A stretch of 64,000 nt of DNA. It comes from Haemophilus parainfluenzae. GTDB lineage: Bacteria > Pseudomonadota > Gammaproteobacteria > Enterobacterales > Pasteurellaceae. Under the pieces are notes generated by a model that saw only the letters and a program-made list of their open reading frames with translations, had not been told where the DNA came from and did no database searches. The translations under genes were made by a program, and so were the position numbers. This document shows positions 10,864 through 21,445 of this stretch, in pieces. The stretch lies in assembly GCF_900450995.1 (NCBI RefSeq), contig NZ_UGHY01000002.1:446501-510500 (forward strand), read 5' to 3'. The first letter of the stretch is position 1. Each line of letters opens with the position of its first letter.

Positions 10864-11154
10864 TTACATTTTCAGGTTTTCCATTGTTTTTGCTTTTTTC
10901 TTCATTTCTTTTGCTTTCATTTCTTTTGTTTTCATATTATCCATTTTCATGTCGTGAGATTTCATATCATGAGATTTCATCATTCCATCAGATGCCATTT
11001 TGTCGTTCTGCATTGGCATAGCGTCTTTTGTCATCGGCATGGGATCTTTTGCCATCGACATTTCATTAGATTTCATATCGGTCGCATAAAGACTGGTTGC
11101 GAAGAAAAGTGCAGCAATAGCAGTAAAGGTTGTTTTTGCAGTAATATTTTTCAT
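10864..11154 (-). CDS. Secreted methionine-rich MXKDX-type repeat protein
   Basis: 96 residues. Residues 1-24 form a signal peptide (Lys-rich start, hydrophobic core, cleavage after SLYA). The remaining 72 residues contain 18 methionines and no cysteine, in repeats such as MAKDPMPMTKDAM and SHDMKSHDMK, resembling the pentapeptide MXKDX repeat family. It is probably intrinsically disordered and periplasmic. It lies divergent from an ECF sigma/anti-sigma pair, and AAGGAAG precedes the ATG. Met-rich periplasmic peptides under an ECF sigma factor are known in Azospira (MrpX) as sacrificial hypochlorite scavengers; metal binding through Met/His/Asp is the alternative. Function here is inference. 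Confidence 0.8.
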   Translation of the reverse strand: MKNITAKTTFTAIAALFFATSLYATDMKSNEMSMAKDPMPMTKDAMPMQNDKMASDGMMKSHDMKSHDMKMDNMKTKEMKAKEMKKKAKTMENLKM

Positions 11155-11222
11155 TTTGAATCTTCCTTAATTTGTGAATAATTAACGTTATCTAGAAAGG
11201 CCTTCCCCTTTCATTATCATTA

Positions 11223-11248
11223 GACGAATCAGGAACCTTTTTCTTACA
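11223..11248 (-). promoter_or_regulatory. Candidate ECF-type promoter of the Met-rich gene
   Basis: On the minus strand TGTAAG (11248-11243) and CGTC (11226-11223) are 16 bases apart, an ECF-like -35/-10 arrangement pointing at the Met-rich gene. On the plus strand GGAAC at 11232-11236 points toward the sigma gene. Neither is proven. Confidence 0.3.
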
Positions 11249-11267
11249 CATTTTCCAAGGAAAAAAT

Positions 11268-11816
11268 ATGGAAACCGGAATTTCCGATAAAGAACTGACA
11301 CAAATTAGAGAGCAAATGCTGAAATTTGCCACATTACAGGTGAATAATCCTGTATTAGCTGAAGATTTGGTTCAAGAAAGTTTTTTGAGTGCATTTAACC
11401 ATCTCGAGCACTTTAAACGACAAGCGGCATTTAAAACCTGGGTCTTTGCTATCTTAAAAAATAAAATCATTGATTTTCTTCGCCAGAAAGGCAAATTAAT
11501 GCTAGAAACCGAAATTGAAGATGAAGAACAAACCAATCATTTCTTTGATGAAGGTGGACACTGGAAAGCTGAACATTCCCCGCTTGATCTTGAACAGAGC
11601 GAAAGTGCGGTCTATTCCGAAGAGTTTTGGCTGATTTTTGAAACTTGTTTAACTTGCCTACCGGCTAAACAAGCCAAAATTTTTATGATGAGAGAGTTTT
11701 TGGAATTATCTTCCGAAGAAATTTGCCAAGAAATCCAATTAAGCACAAGTAATTTGCACACGACACTCTATCGTGCCCGCTTACAACTGCAAAACTGTTT
11801 ATCTCATAAACTTTAA
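11268..11816 (+). CDS. rpoE2: ECF-family RNA polymerase sigma factor (RpoE2-like)
   Basis: 182 residues with region 2 (about 15-85: ...DLVQESFLSAFNHLEHFKRQAAFKTWVFAILKNKIIDFLR) and region 4 (about 125-178, helix-turn-helix ELSSEEICQEIQLSTSNLHTTLYRARLQL) separated by an acidic linker; there is no region 3, as expected for extracytoplasmic-function sigma factors. Resembles the H. influenzae ECF sigma known as RpoE2, linked in the literature to hypochlorite response; the symbol is assigned by this similarity. It is followed 11 bases later by a small zinc-finger anti-sigma gene and is divergent from the Met-rich protein gene. An uptake signal lies inside the gene at 11603-11611. Confidence 0.85.
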   Translation: METGISDKELTQIREQMLKFATLQVNNPVLAEDLVQESFLSAFNHLEHFKRQAAFKTWVFAILKNKIIDFLRQKGKLMLETEIEDEEQTNHFFDEGGHWKAEHSPLDLEQSESAVYSEEFWLIFETCLTCLPAKQAKIFMMREFLELSSEEICQEIQLSTSNLHTTLYRARLQLQNCLSHKL

Positions 11817-11827
11817 GGAGTAAATTT

Positions 11828-11995
11828 ATGAAATGCCGCCAAGCGACTCGACTCATTTCAGATGCGCAGGAACGCCCATTAATTACTAAAGAAAAAATTG
11901 GGCTCAATCTGCATCTTTCCATTTGTACACATTGTCGTAAATTTCAACGAAACTGCAATACATTGAGAAAGTTAATGAAGGATTTTAAGGGATAA
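11828..11995 (+). CDS. Small zinc-finger anti-sigma factor (ZAS/zf-HC2 type)
   Basis: 55 residues, preceded by AAGGAG and 11 bases after the sigma gene. It contains MKCRQATRLISDAQE at the start and HLSICTHCRKF (His-X3-Cys-X2-Cys), the zinc-coordinating pattern of soluble ZAS-domain anti-sigma factors. Those proteins hold the cognate sigma inactive and release it when the cysteines are oxidised. It has no membrane segment, so it should act in the cytosol. Coexpression with the sigma factor is evident from spacing. The redox trigger is inferred from the family. Confidence 0.8.
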   Translation: MKCRQATRLISDAQERPLITKEKIGLNLHLSICTHCRKFQRNCNTLRKLMKDFKG

Positions 11996-12000
11996 TAAAA

Positions 12001-12022
12001 AAGCGGAAGAAAACTTCCGCTT
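12001..12022 (-). terminator. Terminator of ytfJ
   Basis: AAGCGGAAG (12001-12009) pairs perfectly with CTTCCGCTT (12014-12022), loop of four A. Six T follow on the minus strand; it may also stop the convergent sigma operon. Confidence 0.75.
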
Positions 12023-12031
12023 GTAAGTCTA

Positions 12032-12592
12032 TTACTTCGCCATTAACGCTGTTGCACGAGAAATGACTTCCTTGACTTCATCATCCGTCAATTTACCTTC
12101 TTTCACAAATTGCACTTTGCCGGTTTTATCAAGCAAAATAATCACGCTATCTTTTTCACGTAATCCCCATGCATTTTTGACCGCACTTTTATCATCTAAA
12201 ATCACTTGGCTGTGGGCATTTTCTTTTTTGCCTTTTTCTGCACTACTTTTCACAAACATGCCTGTGCCCACGACGGCATCATCCGCATTAATGATGGTCG
12301 TGGTTTGATATTTAGCTTGGTTAAAATGAGCCGCTTTGATGGCTTCGATCATTGCTTGATTTTTCTCTTTTGCCGCACTTCTACCTGCAATATGTTGAAT
12401 CACACGGACTTTGCCAGGTAATGCCGTTGAGCTCCATGATTTATAAGCCACATCATTGCCATTTAAAGTGATTTCACCTTTATCCGAAACCGTTACATTG
12501 GCCAAAAGTTGGTTAGGTTGGATATTGTGCGCGAATGCATTAACTGAGATTAAACTCCCCATCACTGCACTCAAAAGCATAATTTTTTTCAT
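12032..12592 (-). CDS. ytfJ: YtfJ-family periplasmic protein
   Basis: 186 residues. Residues 1-21 are a signal peptide ([21 protein letters not shown]). The rest matches the YtfJ/HI0045 family, a thioredoxin-like fold whose members lack a CXXC; none is present here. Seen: [20 protein letters not shown] and a C-terminal lysine-rich [11 protein letters not shown]. Its role is unknown. It converges with the sigma/anti-sigma operon and shares the terminator region; no direct functional link is shown. Confidence 0.8.
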   Translation of the reverse strand: MKKIMLLSAVMGSLISVNAFAHNIQPNQLLANVTVSDKGEITLNGNDVAYKSWSSTALPGKVRVIQHIAGRSAAKEKNQAMIEAIKAAHFNQAKYQTTTIINADDAVVGTGMFVKSSAEKGKKENAHSQVILDDKSAVKNAWGLREKDSVIILLDKTGKVQFVKEGKLTDDEVKEVISRATALMAK

Positions 12593-12627
12593 AAATACCT
12601 CATAAATTTCGTGAAATTGCCCATTTT

Positions 12628-12656
12628 TTGGCGAATAGTCACTTTTTTGTTATACT
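12628..12656 (+). promoter_or_regulatory. Sigma-70 promoter of yjdM
   Basis: TTGGCG (12628-12633) and TATACT (12651-12656) are separated by 17 bases, 48 bases before the ATG. Confidence 0.55.
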
Positions 12657-12703
12657 CCGTGCGCATTATACTTTGCTTAAATCAGATAAAGAAGGAAAAA
12701 GAA

Positions 12704-13030
12704 ATGGATCAAATGCCAGCTTGCCCAAAATGTAAAGGCGAATATGTTTATCATGATTCTGTGAATTTTGTTTGCCCTGATTGTGGCAATGAGTGGAATG
12801 GTAACGAAATAGTTGAAGCCGATGAAAATCAACTGATTGTAAAAGACAGCAACGGTAATTTATTAGCCGATGGTGATGATGTGCTTTTAATTAAAGATTT
12901 AAAATTAAAAGGTTCATCTGAAGTGTTAAAGAAAGGCACTAAATTCAAAAACATCCGTTTAGTCAACGGTGATCACAACGTTGATTGTGGCAAAATCATG
13001 TTGAAATCAGAGTTCTTGAAAAAAGCTTAA
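12704..13030 (+). CDS. yjdM: YjdM/PhnA-family zinc-ribbon protein
   Basis: 108 residues. N-terminal zinc ribbon CPKCKGEY...CPDCGNEW (residues 6-28), then the PhnA domain with [13 protein letters not shown] and a C-terminal [26 protein letters not shown]. Family proteins were once named PhnA, though E. coli YjdM is not needed for phosphonate use; its function is poorly known. Start at 12704 has AAGGAAAA upstream and is preceded by a good promoter; the longer in-frame extension begins before that promoter. Ends in a 17-bp terminator. Confidence 0.88.
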   Translation: MDQMPACPKCKGEYVYHDSVNFVCPDCGNEWNGNEIVEADENQLIVKDSNGNLLADGDDVLLIKDLKLKGSSEVLKKGTKFKNIRLVNGDHNVDCGKIMLKSEFLKKA

Positions 13031-13041
13031 GAATTACAAAT

Positions 13042-13090
13042 AAAAGAGCGGTCGATTTTAACGTTGTTTTAAATCGACCGCTCTTTTTTT
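13042..13090. terminator. Strong terminator between yjdM and pheA
   Basis: A 17-bp perfect stem (13042-13058 with 13071-13087) containing GAGCGGTCGATTT, with T-runs on both strands, between convergent genes. Confidence 0.85.
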
Positions 13091-13097
13091 ATTTTCG

Positions 13098-14255
13098 TTA
13101 TACCTTCGCAGGCTTCACTATTTCACTTGGATAACAACCAAGTACCTTCAGATAATTACTGAATTGCTTAAGCTCTTCCAAGGCAATTTGGGTATCAGGA
13201 TGATGAATATTTCCTTCAATCTCCAAATAAAACATTTCTTCCCAAGGTTTGCCATAAATAGGACGTGATTCAAGCTTAGTCATATTAATACCATGCTTTT
13301 TAAACACAAGTAAAGCATCCACTAGAGAACCCGCTTGTTGCGATGTTGTCATCAACAATAAGGTTTTAGTATGAATTTGCGGTGAAACTTCTCGAGCTTG
13401 TTTGGCTACCACAATAAAACGAGTAATATTGTTTTCTTGATTCGCAATATTATGTTTTAACACATGTAAGCCGTAAAGCTTGCCGCCATCTTCATTACCT
13501 AATGCCGCAATATTCGGCTTATTCAAACTTGACACAAGCTGCATTGCATGAGAGCTACTTTCGCAGTACTCGATATGCACACGCTCAAGACTTTGAATAA
13601 ATTGACTACACTGCTGAATCACCTGTGGATGGCTATAAAGTGTATCAATTTTGCTTAAATCATCCTGCTCATTCACTAAAACACAGTGCTTGATAGGATA
13701 AGCCAACTCGCCTACCAAAGATAAGTTGGTATGTTGAAGCAAATCATAAACTTCATTAATTGCACCTGATGTAGTGTTTTCTAAAGGAAGTACGCCATAA
13801 TCAGCTTCTCCGCTTTCAACTTTTTCAAAAATTTGAGCAAAGGAATCGCAACTGATTTCAGCAAATTGTTGATGATAGCGAGCCGCATAATTACGTGCAG
13901 CCAAATTAGAGTAAGAACCACGCTTGCCTAAGAAAGCGATATGTAACGTTTCTTCTCGTTGCTCATTGAGTTTTTTCTGCAAATACACTTGCTGTGTGAG
14001 CACAGAATCTTCAATGATCTTTTGGAAGACTGCGGTAATATATTGTGGTTCAAGCTGATAATTTTGACTTTCAGAAAATTGCACAAGCTCTTGCAATAGC
14101 TGCTGCTCGCGCTCTAAATCGCGCAACGCTTTTTGTGTCACTTCTTTACTTCTTACTACATCATACGCCAGGCGATGACGCTCTGAAAGCAGCTTTAACA
14201 AGCTGCGATCAATTTGCGTAATTTGCTGACGAATTTCTGATAAATCTAATGCCAT
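13098..14255 (-). CDS. pheA: Bifunctional chorismate mutase / prephenate dehydratase (P-protein)
   Basis: 385 residues. Chorismate mutase domain (about 1-90, with [20 protein letters not shown]), prephenate dehydratase domain (about 105-285, starting [19 protein letters not shown] and holding [17 protein letters not shown]) and an ACT regulatory domain (about 300-380, with the phenylalanine-binding [12 protein letters not shown]). It converts chorismate through prephenate to phenylpyruvate, the committed route to phenylalanine, with feedback inhibition by phenylalanine through the ACT domain. It begins only 8 bases after ushA on the same strand, so it is probably cotranscribed with it; there is no room for the attenuator seen upstream of E. 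coli pheA. Confidence 0.96.
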   Translation of the reverse strand: MALDLSEIRQQITQIDRSLLKLLSERHRLAYDVVRSKEVTQKALRDLEREQQLLQELVQFSESQNYQLEPQYITAVFQKIIEDSVLTQQVYLQKKLNEQREETLHIAFLGKRGSYSNLAARNYAARYHQQFAEISCDSFAQIFEKVESGEADYGVLPLENTTSGAINEVYDLLQHTNLSLVGELAYPIKHCVLVNEQDDLSKIDTLYSHPQVIQQCSQFIQSLERVHIEYCESSSHAMQLVSSLNKPNIAALGNEDGGKLYGLHVLKHNIANQENNITRFIVVAKQAREVSPQIHTKTLLLMTTSQQAGSLVDALLVFKKHGINMTKLESRPIYGKPWEEMFYLEIEGNIHHPDTQIALEELKQFSNYLKVLGCYPSEIVKPAKV

Positions 14256-14263
14256 TTCATTCC

Positions 14264-15904
14264 TTATTTAAAGGTTACTTCATTATGAGGGATATATTTT
14301 CCAGCACTAATAGGTGAATTTTTCTCAAAAAATTCTTTTAAAACATCCGCATCAATAAAACCTGTGTTAACGAAAGTTGGATTTTTGGTCATAACCGGAT
14401 AACCATCTCCACCAGCTGCATTATAGCTTGGGACAGAAATACGGTAAGTTTTATTTAAATCCAATGGTTTACCTTGAATTTTCACATTTTCAACTTTCTT
14501 ATCCACACGATTTACTGTCATGCTGATACCTGAATATTGTGCATAGGCACCAGAATCCACTTCTTTCAATGCGACTACATTTAAATAATCCAATAATTCT
14601 TTACCGGTTAATTCAAAATAGCTCACAATATTACCAAATGGATGGATTTTTAAAATATCTTTATAGGTTACATCACCTTCTTGGATAGAATCACGAATAC
14701 CACCTGAGTTCATGATACCAATGTCTGCTTTCGCTTTTTGACGTTGCGCTTCTGCAATTAAGTGACCAAGGTTAGTTTGTTCAAAACGAATAATGGTACG
14801 ATCACCTTCTAACTTACCATTTAATTTCCCCACTTTTTGGCTTAATAAAGCATCACCTTTATCTTGGTAAGACTTTAAAAGTTTTTCCATTTCCGGATCT
14901 TGTGGAATCTCTTCGGCATAGTTCACATATTCCGTTTTACCATCTTCTTTTTTCACTTTCTTCTTCAAGTTCACTGGAATTAATTGATAATTCACTAATT
15001 TTAATTCACCATTTTTGAACTCAAAGTCTGCACGACCAACATATTTACCATATTCAAATGCTTGCATAATCCAAGTACCATTTTGGAAATCTGGTTTACA
15101 TGGTTGAGTTGGTTGATAATCTTTAATCCATACCCCTTTATCATCCACACAAATCGGATCATGGCTGTGACCACCGATAATCATATCGAATGCGCCTCTA
15201 TCTAAATTACGCGCAAGACTCACATCACCTGGCGCATTTGAACCATGTTTCGCATCATAATAATAACCCATATGCGTTAAAGCGATTTTCACATCTGGCT
15301 TAACTTTTTCATTTAGCTCCTTTAATGTGGCTTTTGCTACCGTTGTTGGATCTTCAAATTTCACATTGTGAAGGTATTCTGGGTTACCTAATTTTGCAGT
15401 ATCTTCCGTGGTTAAACCGACCACGGCAATTTTAAGATCTTGTTTATTTAAAATGGTATAAGGCTTAACTAAGGTTTTACCTGTTTTGGTATTAATGACG
15501 TTTGCAGATAAGAATGGGAAATTCGCCCATTTTTCTTGCATATCCAGTACTTGTAATGGATTATCAAACTCGTGATTACCTAATACGGTTGCTTCATAGC
15601 CCATCGCATTCATTGCTTTAATGTCAGGTTCTGCCGTTTGCATATCTGACTCAGGTACACCAGTATTAAAATCACCTGCATTTAATAAAACGAGTGAGCC
15701 ACCTTTTTGCTCGACTTCAGCTTTTACGCGATTAACAATTGTTTTGTGTGCTGGAAAGCCATATTCACCTTTTGCATTCGGCCAAAAATGTCCGTGCGTA
15801 TCATTGGTATGCAATATAGTAAATTGATAGGTTTTATCTTGTTCATATGCCATTGCCGCAGAAGTTGCTAGCACAAGAGGAAGCGCGGTAAATAATTTTT
15901 TCAT
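14264..15904 (-). CDS. ushA: Periplasmic UDP-sugar hydrolase / 5'-nucleotidase
   Basis: 546 residues. Signal peptide 1-19 ([19 protein letters not shown]), N-terminal metallophosphoesterase domain with metal ligands in [23 protein letters not shown] and GGHSHDP, and a C-terminal nucleotide-binding domain with NSGGIRDS and NAAGGDGYP. It hydrolyses UDP-glucose and 5'-nucleotides in the periplasm, which feeds nucleoside salvage. The sequence follows E. coli UshA throughout and is distinct from the H. influenzae NAD nucleotidase NadN. The start is placed at ATG 15904, with GAGGTG ten bases upstream; a GTG at 15916 falls inside that ribosome site. pheA follows 8 bases later. Confidence 0.94.
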   Translation of the reverse strand: MKKLFTALPLVLATSAAMAYEQDKTYQFTILHTNDTHGHFWPNAKGEYGFPAHKTIVNRVKAEVEQKGGSLVLLNAGDFNTGVPESDMQTAEPDIKAMNAMGYEATVLGNHEFDNPLQVLDMQEKWANFPFLSANVINTKTGKTLVKPYTILNKQDLKIAVVGLTTEDTAKLGNPEYLHNVKFEDPTTVAKATLKELNEKVKPDVKIALTHMGYYYDAKHGSNAPGDVSLARNLDRGAFDMIIGGHSHDPICVDDKGVWIKDYQPTQPCKPDFQNGTWIMQAFEYGKYVGRADFEFKNGELKLVNYQLIPVNLKKKVKKEDGKTEYVNYAEEIPQDPEMEKLLKSYQDKGDALLSQKVGKLNGKLEGDRTIIRFEQTNLGHLIAEAQRQKAKADIGIMNSGGIRDSIQEGDVTYKDILKIHPFGNIVSYFELTGKELLDYLNVVALKEVDSGAYAQYSGISMTVNRVDKKVENVKIQGKPLDLNKTYRISVPSYNAAGGDGYPVMTKNPTFVNTGFIDADVLKEFFEKNSPISAGKYIPHNEVTFK

Positions 15905-15980
15905 AATAAAAAACACCTCTATTTTTGACCGCTCTTTACCTTCGCAGAAAACAAAAATAACAGAGCAAGATGGGAAATAA

Positions 15981-16013
15981 AAAAGCTATACTCCCGAAAG
16001 AAGTATAGCTTTT
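15981..16013 (-). terminator. Terminator closing the dcw cluster after lpxC
   Basis: AAAAGCTATACT (15981-15992) pairs perfectly with AGTATAGCTTTT (16002-16013); on the minus strand it is followed by TTTATTT. It ends the cell-wall cluster. Confidence 0.85.
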
Positions 16014-16026
16014 CAACAAAACATTG

Positions 16027-16944
16027 TTAGATGAGTACCTGTGCAGGCGCGACATAACCTTGTGGAACTTGTTTCTTATCTTCAAAGGTAACAAATTCCC
16101 ACGCTTCCTGATCGGCAAGTACAGCACGGAGTAGCTTGTTATTTAAACCGTGACCAGATTTATAAGCTTTGAAATCACCGATGATGTTATAGCCACACAT
16201 ATAAAGATCGCCAATCGCATCAAGCATCTTGTGACGAACTAATTCATCTCTGAAACGTAATCCATCTTCATTTAAGATACGGTAATCATCTAATACGATA
16301 GCATTATCTAAGCTACCACCTAGCGCAAGACCTTGAGATTGAAGATACTCAATATCTTTCATGAAACCAAAGGTTCTTGCACGACTAATTTGATGTACGA
16401 ATGCTTGTGCTGAGAAATCCATCACGTAATTACGTACATTTTTACTAATCGCTGGATGATCAAAGTCGATTGTAAAATCTAAACGGAAACCATTGTAAGG
16501 TTTAAATTCTGCCCATTTATCACCGTCTTCTACTCGTACATTTTTCTTAATACGAATAAATTTCTTCGGTGCATTTTGTTCTTCAATACCTGCGTCTAAA
16601 AGCAAGTAAATGAATGGGCTTGCACTACCGTCCATGATTGGAATTTCAGGTGCATCAACTTCGATAATGATATTATCGATACCTAAACCTGCTAATGCTG
16701 CGTTTAAGTGTTCTACGGTTGAAACACGCACACCTTGTTCATTCACAAGTGCAGTACAAAGCATTGTATCGCGCACTGAATCCGCATTCGCAGGGAAAGT
16801 CACCGGCGGATTAAGATCGGTACGACAGTAAATCACGCCAGTATTCGGCATAGCCGGGCGCAACGTTAATGTTACTTTTTTACCGCTATGTAAGCCTACA
16901 CCTGTGACTTTAATGCTTTGTTTTAATGTTCTTTGTTTAATCAT
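16027..16944 (-). CDS. lpxC: UDP-3-O-acyl-N-acetylglucosamine deacetylase
   Basis: 305 residues, zinc amidase that commits UDP-GlcNAc to lipid A synthesis. Seen: start [37 protein letters not shown] with the first zinc histidine near residue 79, MDGSASPF, the FDHP active-site region and the second zinc site [10 protein letters not shown] near residue 239. It lies 41 bases after ftsZ at the end of the dcw cluster, the usual gammaproteobacterial position, so outer-membrane and wall synthesis are transcribed together. A terminator follows. Confidence 0.97.
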   Translation of the reverse strand: MIKQRTLKQSIKVTGVGLHSGKKVTLTLRPAMPNTGVIYCRTDLNPPVTFPANADSVRDTMLCTALVNEQGVRVSTVEHLNAALAGLGIDNIIIEVDAPEIPIMDGSASPFIYLLLDAGIEEQNAPKKFIRIKKNVRVEDGDKWAEFKPYNGFRLDFTIDFDHPAISKNVRNYVMDFSAQAFVHQISRARTFGFMKDIEYLQSQGLALGGSLDNAIVLDDYRILNEDGLRFRDELVRHKMLDAIGDLYMCGYNIIGDFKAYKSGHGLNNKLLRAVLADQEAWEFVTFEDKKQVPQGYVAPAQVLI

Positions 16945-16985
16945 CTCTTTTACCTTATTGCTTCACAACAAGATTACTTTTACTC

Positions 16986-18293
16986 TTATTTCTCATCACG
17001 ACCAAATGATGCCGGATTAAAGAAATTAGGATTATTTCTTAACTGTTCTAAACGACTTGGATCAAGCGGTTTATTTAAGTTACCGTATTGTGGATTTTGT
17101 TCCTGTGCTGGTTCAGGTTGTGGATTATGTCTTAATGCATCTAAACCATGTAAACCAACTGGCGGTTGTGGTTGAATCGTTTCTTGCGCTACAGGTTGTT
17201 GAACTTGAGCTTGTTGCATTGTCGCTTGAGGGCGAGCAATCACTACAGGCTCTGCTGAAACTACATCACCTAAACCTGTCGCAACGATCGTTACACGAAT
17301 TTCATTGCTCATTTCAGGAACTAAACTGGTACCTACTACGATAGTCGCATCTTCTGATGCGAAGCTACCTACAGTGTCACCTACCACGTTAAATTCATCA
17401 AAGCCGAGATCCATGCCTGAGGTAATATTAACAAGGATACCTTTAGCATTAGAAAGATCGACTTTCTCTAATAAATCATTTTTAATTGCAAGACGCGCAG
17501 CTTCTTCTGCTCGACCCGCACCTGGTTCACTTTGAGCTGAACCAAAACCAATCATCGCTTGGCCCATTTCCGACATAACGGTTCTTACGTCAGCAAAGTC
17601 CACGTTGATTAAACCTGGAGAGGTAATCATATCGGAGATGCCCATAACAGAGTTACGTAATACGTCATTTGCAGCAGCAAAAGCATCAATTAATGTTGCA
17701 TTTTTTGGGAGAACTTTTTGAATTTGTTGGTTAGGAATGATGATCATTGAATCCACATATTGTGAAAGATCTTTAATCCCTAATTCAGCAAATTGCATAC
17801 GTTTTTTGCCTTCAAAGCTAAATGGCTTAGTAACAACAGCTACAGTTAAAATGCCCAATTCTTTCGCTACTTTAGCAACGATTGGTGCCGCACCAGTACC
17901 TGTACCACCGCCCATACCGGCTGCGATAAAGACCATGTCTGCACCTTCAAGCATTTTACGGATTTCTTCTTGGTCATCTTCAGCCGCTTTACGACCTACA
18001 TTTGGGTTTGCGCCTGCACCAAGACCTTTCGTTGTTGCCCCACCAATTTGTACAGTTTGTTGAACTTGGCTTTTGCGTAATGCTTGCGCATCGGTATTCA
18101 CCGCATAGAATACGATCTTACCGTGTTCATCGCTATCAATTGCACTTTCGCCCAAGAAATTACCATTGAATTCTTGTTGCACCATGTTAGCAACCATGTG
18201 GTTAACCGCGTTACCGCCGCCTCCACCAACACCGACAACCTTAATCAGTGCACCTGTTTGCTCTTCAAAATCACCATACTCTGGGTATAACAT
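16986..18293 (-). CDS. ftsZ: Cell division protein FtsZ (tubulin-like GTPase)
   Basis: 435 residues. GTP-binding tubulin signature [10 protein letters not shown] near residue 125 and the N-terminal [15 protein letters not shown]. The C-terminal third (after about 345) is a Gln/Pro-rich linker. The domain order is normal, but there is an insertion of about 15 residues near position 45 (around [17 protein letters not shown]) relative to E. coli, as in H. influenzae. FtsZ polymerises into the cytokinetic ring on the cytosolic side of the inner membrane. The last residues read [13 protein letters not shown]; the canonical D(Y/I)PAFLRKQ anchor for FtsA/ZipA is not obvious. Confidence 0.97.
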   Translation of the reverse strand: MLYPEYGDFEEQTGALIKVVGVGGGGGNAVNHMVANMVQQEFNGNFLGESAIDSDEHGKIVFYAVNTDAQALRKSQVQQTVQIGGATTKGLGAGANPNVGRKAAEDDQEEIRKMLEGADMVFIAAGMGGGTGTGAAPIVAKVAKELGILTVAVVTKPFSFEGKKRMQFAELGIKDLSQYVDSMIIIPNQQIQKVLPKNATLIDAFAAANDVLRNSVMGISDMITSPGLINVDFADVRTVMSEMGQAMIGFGSAQSEPGAGRAEEAARLAIKNDLLEKVDLSNAKGILVNITSGMDLGFDEFNVVGDTVGSFASEDATIVVGTSLVPEMSNEIRVTIVATGLGDVVSAEPVVIARPQATMQQAQVQQPVAQETIQPQPPVGLHGLDALRHNPQPEPAQEQNPQYGNLNKPLDPSRLEQLRNNPNFFNPASFGRDEK

Positions 18294-18379
18294 TTGCTGT
18301 TCTCCGTTACTGCTAATACTCTGCTAGCATATTAATAAAAGTTAGATCTTTCTTATTCTAAATGAAAAAGTCAAAATTA

Positions 18380-19654
18380 TCAAAATTCTGATTTCACTTT
18401 ATTGAAAATATTTTTAAGGCCTTTCCAGAATTTTCTGCCAACACCTTCATCACCATAGTTACTATCTACAGGATCATTATCACTATTTTGATGATGATAT
18501 TGTAGTAATCCGACTACAGTTGAATATTGTGGGCGATTTACATAATCCGTTAAGCCTGTAATATTCAATGGACTACCAATACGTACTTGGCAACCAAATA
18601 CATTCGAAGCACAATCTTTTAAGTCTTCAATTTGTGCACCACCACCGGTAATAACGACACCAGCAATCAATTCAAATTTAATATGTTTGCTTTCTAAATC
18701 TGCTTTAAGCTTATCTAATTCGTCCTTAACAACGCCTAATAGTTCAATATATCTTGCTGAAGTGATTAAAGATAAATCACTTTTTGTTAAAGCACGTGGC
18801 GCTCGACCACCAATACTTGCTACTTCAATTTTCTTATCGCCATGTAAACGTGCCGGATATAATGCACTCGCATAATTCACTTTAATGCGTTCAGCTTCTG
18901 CACGAGAAACGGTACATGCATGGGCAATATCATTGGTTACAATGTTCCCTGCGTAAGGAATAACCTTGCTGAAACGCAACGAGCCATTGGTGTAAACCAT
19001 CATATTCATGGTACCTGCACCAAAATCAACTAAGCAAACACCAAGATCTTTTTCATCTTCAGTTAAAACAGAATGTGTTGCTGCAAAGCCGGAGAACACG
19101 ACTTTATCGACTTGTAATCCGCAACGCTCAACTGCTTTTTTCAAGTTATTTTGCCAGTCTTGATGACACGCAATTAAGTGTACGTTTGCTTTTAAACGAA
19201 CACCTTGTAAACCTAATGGGTTTTTAATATTAACTTGTTTATCCACGGCATATTCTTGTGGGATTATGTGTAATAAAGAAAGACCCTCAGGTAATTTCAC
19301 TGAGCTCGCTGTATGTAGAGCATCATCAATTTCATCTTGAGTCACTTCATTTTCAGAAATAGCAACAAAGCCGCTCTCATTCAGGCTTTGAATATGCTCA
19401 CCTGTAATCGCAAGAGTCACGCTCATAATTTGGCAATCGGCCATTGATTCAGCTGCTTCAATGGCACGTTGGATAGAATTAACAACGGCATCTAAATCAG
19501 TAATACTGCCACGATCAATCCCTTTCGATGGACAACTACCCACGCCAAGTACATTTACTACACCATCAGGAAGCACTTCCCCAACGACAGCAACAACTTT
19601 TGATGTACCAACTTCAAGACCTACAATTACTTTCGGTTCCAACTCTTTTGCCAT
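18380..19654 (-). CDS. ftsA: Cell division protein FtsA (actin-like)
   Basis: 424 residues of the actin/Hsp70 ATPase fold: phosphate-binding [17 protein letters not shown] at the start, [12 protein letters not shown] in the middle and [11 protein letters not shown] near residue 337, with an amphipathic C-terminus ([17 protein letters not shown]) that tethers it to the membrane. It links FtsZ filaments to the inner membrane and recruits later divisome proteins. Lies between ftsQ (28 bases upstream) and ftsZ (86 bases downstream). Confidence 0.97.
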   Translation of the reverse strand: MAKELEPKVIVGLEVGTSKVVAVVGEVLPDGVVNVLGVGSCPSKGIDRGSITDLDAVVNSIQRAIEAAESMADCQIMSVTLAITGEHIQSLNESGFVAISENEVTQDEIDDALHTASSVKLPEGLSLLHIIPQEYAVDKQVNIKNPLGLQGVRLKANVHLIACHQDWQNNLKKAVERCGLQVDKVVFSGFAATHSVLTEDEKDLGVCLVDFGAGTMNMMVYTNGSLRFSKVIPYAGNIVTNDIAHACTVSRAEAERIKVNYASALYPARLHGDKKIEVASIGGRAPRALTKSDLSLITSARYIELLGVVKDELDKLKADLESKHIKFELIAGVVITGGGAQIEDLKDCASNVFGCQVRIGSPLNITGLTDYVNRPQYSTVVGLLQYHHQNSDNDPVDSNYGDEGVGRKFWKGLKNIFNKVKSEF

Positions 19655-19682
19655 TTTCTTATTACACCTAATGAATTATTTT

Positions 19683-20468
19683 TTATTTCTCTGTCAATCC
19701 AACTGCTGCTGATGCAGAAGCATAGCGCAAATCTACATAGTCAATTCGTTTACCTTCAGGCACTTCAATTTGTGGGTAAATCGTTACAAATCGATCTAAT
19801 TTAGGTTTCCAATCTCCACGCCCAAGTTTCAGTACTATATCATTATCTAGCGTAACTTGCCACGCACCACGATCATCAATTGTCACACCTTTAACCAGCA
19901 AATTTTTCGCCTTAAAATCAGCAAAAATTTGATTCCAAGCTTCTAAGACCTTCAAGCTTTGATAATCTGGACCACCTAAATAAGGTAAAGCTTTTTCTTT
20001 TAACTTATCCATCGGCAATTGGAAAACCGTTCCCTCTTTTGTCACGAACTCTGTTTTGTTCCAAATGGCGACTGGCTGATATTCTGATAACCAGATACTT
20101 AAACGATTTGGCCAAATTTTACGAACTACTGCACCTTTTACCCAAGGAATCGTTTCAAGCTGTTCTTGAATTTGCTTAACGTCTTGTCCCCAGAAGCCCT
20201 TGAGAGAGCCCATTTTGAGCAACACATCTTGCACATCCGGATAAGTTGTAAATTCATTTTGACCTACTAAGGCATAGGCAGTAATTTTTCTATCACCGTC
20301 TAAGCTTTCAAGCCAATTTTGCCAGTTTGAATAAACGAAATACCCTAGCCCCGCACAAAGTAACACCAAAGCAAGTTTAACCTGCAACATAAAACGGAAT
20401 TTACCTTCTCCGTTAGATGAACGAGCAAATTGCGTTGGCGGTGTATTTTTGCGCTTAATTACATTCAT
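19683..20468 (-). CDS. ftsQ: Cell division protein FtsQ
   Basis: 261 residues, bitopic inner-membrane protein: a short basic cytosolic tail, one membrane helix (about 29-47, VKLALVLLCAGLGYFVYS), then a periplasmic POTRA domain (about 58-125) and a beta domain. It bridges early and late divisome proteins with FtsL/FtsB. Its ATG shares one base with the ddl stop codon (TAATG), so translation is coupled to the upstream gene. Confidence 0.94.
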   Translation of the reverse strand: MNVIKRKNTPPTQFARSSNGEGKFRFMLQVKLALVLLCAGLGYFVYSNWQNWLESLDGDRKITAYALVGQNEFTTYPDVQDVLLKMGSLKGFWGQDVKQIQEQLETIPWVKGAVVRKIWPNRLSIWLSEYQPVAIWNKTEFVTKEGTVFQLPMDKLKEKALPYLGGPDYQSLKVLEAWNQIFADFKAKNLLVKGVTIDDRGAWQVTLDNDIVLKLGRGDWKPKLDRFVTIYPQIEVPEGKRIDYVDLRYASASAAVGLTEK

Positions 20469-21388
20469 TACGCACTCAACTCCAAAATTTTCACGACGAG
20501 TTGTTCAAATGAAATACCGACTGTTGACGCAGATTTAGGGAATAAACTGTGACTTGTCATGCCTGGGTTCGTGTTTACTTCGACTAAACGGAAATTACCT
20601 TGTCCATCAGTCATTACATCAATGCGGCTCCAGCCACGACAACCCACGACGTCATAAGCTCGTTTAACTAATTTCGCCAATTCTTGCTCACGTTCAGCTG
20701 AAAGGCCAGCAGGGCAAAAATATTGAGTGTTATCTGAAATATATTTCGCATCATAATCATAAAACTCACCTTCTGGCACAATGCGAACAGCAGGCAATAT
20801 TTCGCCACCTAAAACAGGCACAGTTAATTCATCACCTGCTAACCATTCTTCAATCAAAATGGTGTTATCAAATTTGAGTGCATAATCGACCGCACTTTTT
20901 AATTCTTCGACTGCTTTTACTTTCGTTAAACCCACACTTGAACCTTCAAGAGATGGCTTAACCATCAAAGGTAAACCTAATTTTTCGACTACTGCTTGTG
21001 GGTTTAGTTCGTGAGCGTTTTCTTTCGTCACAATCTCCATATCGGCAACAGGTAAACCAAAGGCTTTCCACAACATTTTAGTACGCATTTTATCCATGGT
21101 TAATGCTGAAGCCATCACCCCACAACCGGTGTAAGGCAAGCCGATTTGTTCTAATAAACCTTGCATAGTGCCATCTTCACCACCGCGACCATGTAAAATG
21201 TTAAAAACGCGATCAAAACCATCTGCTTTTAAATTCGCGACATTATATTCTTTAGGATCGATACCGTGTGCATTATAACCTTGGCTTACTAAGGCATTTA
21301 ACACAGCTGCGCCAGAATTAAGAGACACTTCACGTTCAGCTGATGTGCCGCCTAACAACACAGCAATTTTTTCTTGTTTTAAATTCAT
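20468..21388 (-). CDS. ddl: D-alanine--D-alanine ligase (DdlB type)
   Basis: 306 residues of the ATP-grasp fold: N-terminal [39 protein letters not shown], the phosphate loop region [10 protein letters not shown] and C-terminal [13 protein letters not shown]. It makes D-Ala-D-Ala for the peptidoglycan stem peptide. Start set at ATG 21388 ([14 protein letters not shown]) with AGGAT upstream, matching the family length; an in-frame ATG further 5' at 21421 would add 11 charged residues. Sits between murC and ftsQ in the dcw cluster. Confidence 0.96.
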   Translation of the reverse strand: MNLKQEKIAVLLGGTSAEREVSLNSGAAVLNALVSQGYNAHGIDPKEYNVANLKADGFDRVFNILHGRGGEDGTMQGLLEQIGLPYTGCGVMASALTMDKMRTKMLWKAFGLPVADMEIVTKENAHELNPQAVVEKLGLPLMVKPSLEGSSVGLTKVKAVEELKSAVDYALKFDNTILIEEWLAGDELTVPVLGGEILPAVRIVPEGEFYDYDAKYISDNTQYFCPAGLSAEREQELAKLVKRAYDVVGCRGWSRIDVMTDGQGNFRLVEVNTNPGMTSHSLFPKSASTVGISFEQLVVKILELSA

Positions 21389-21445
21389 TGTTTTATCCTG
21401 TTTTCCTTTATTCTTCATCAAAAGTAAGGTTATTTTTCGATGTAT

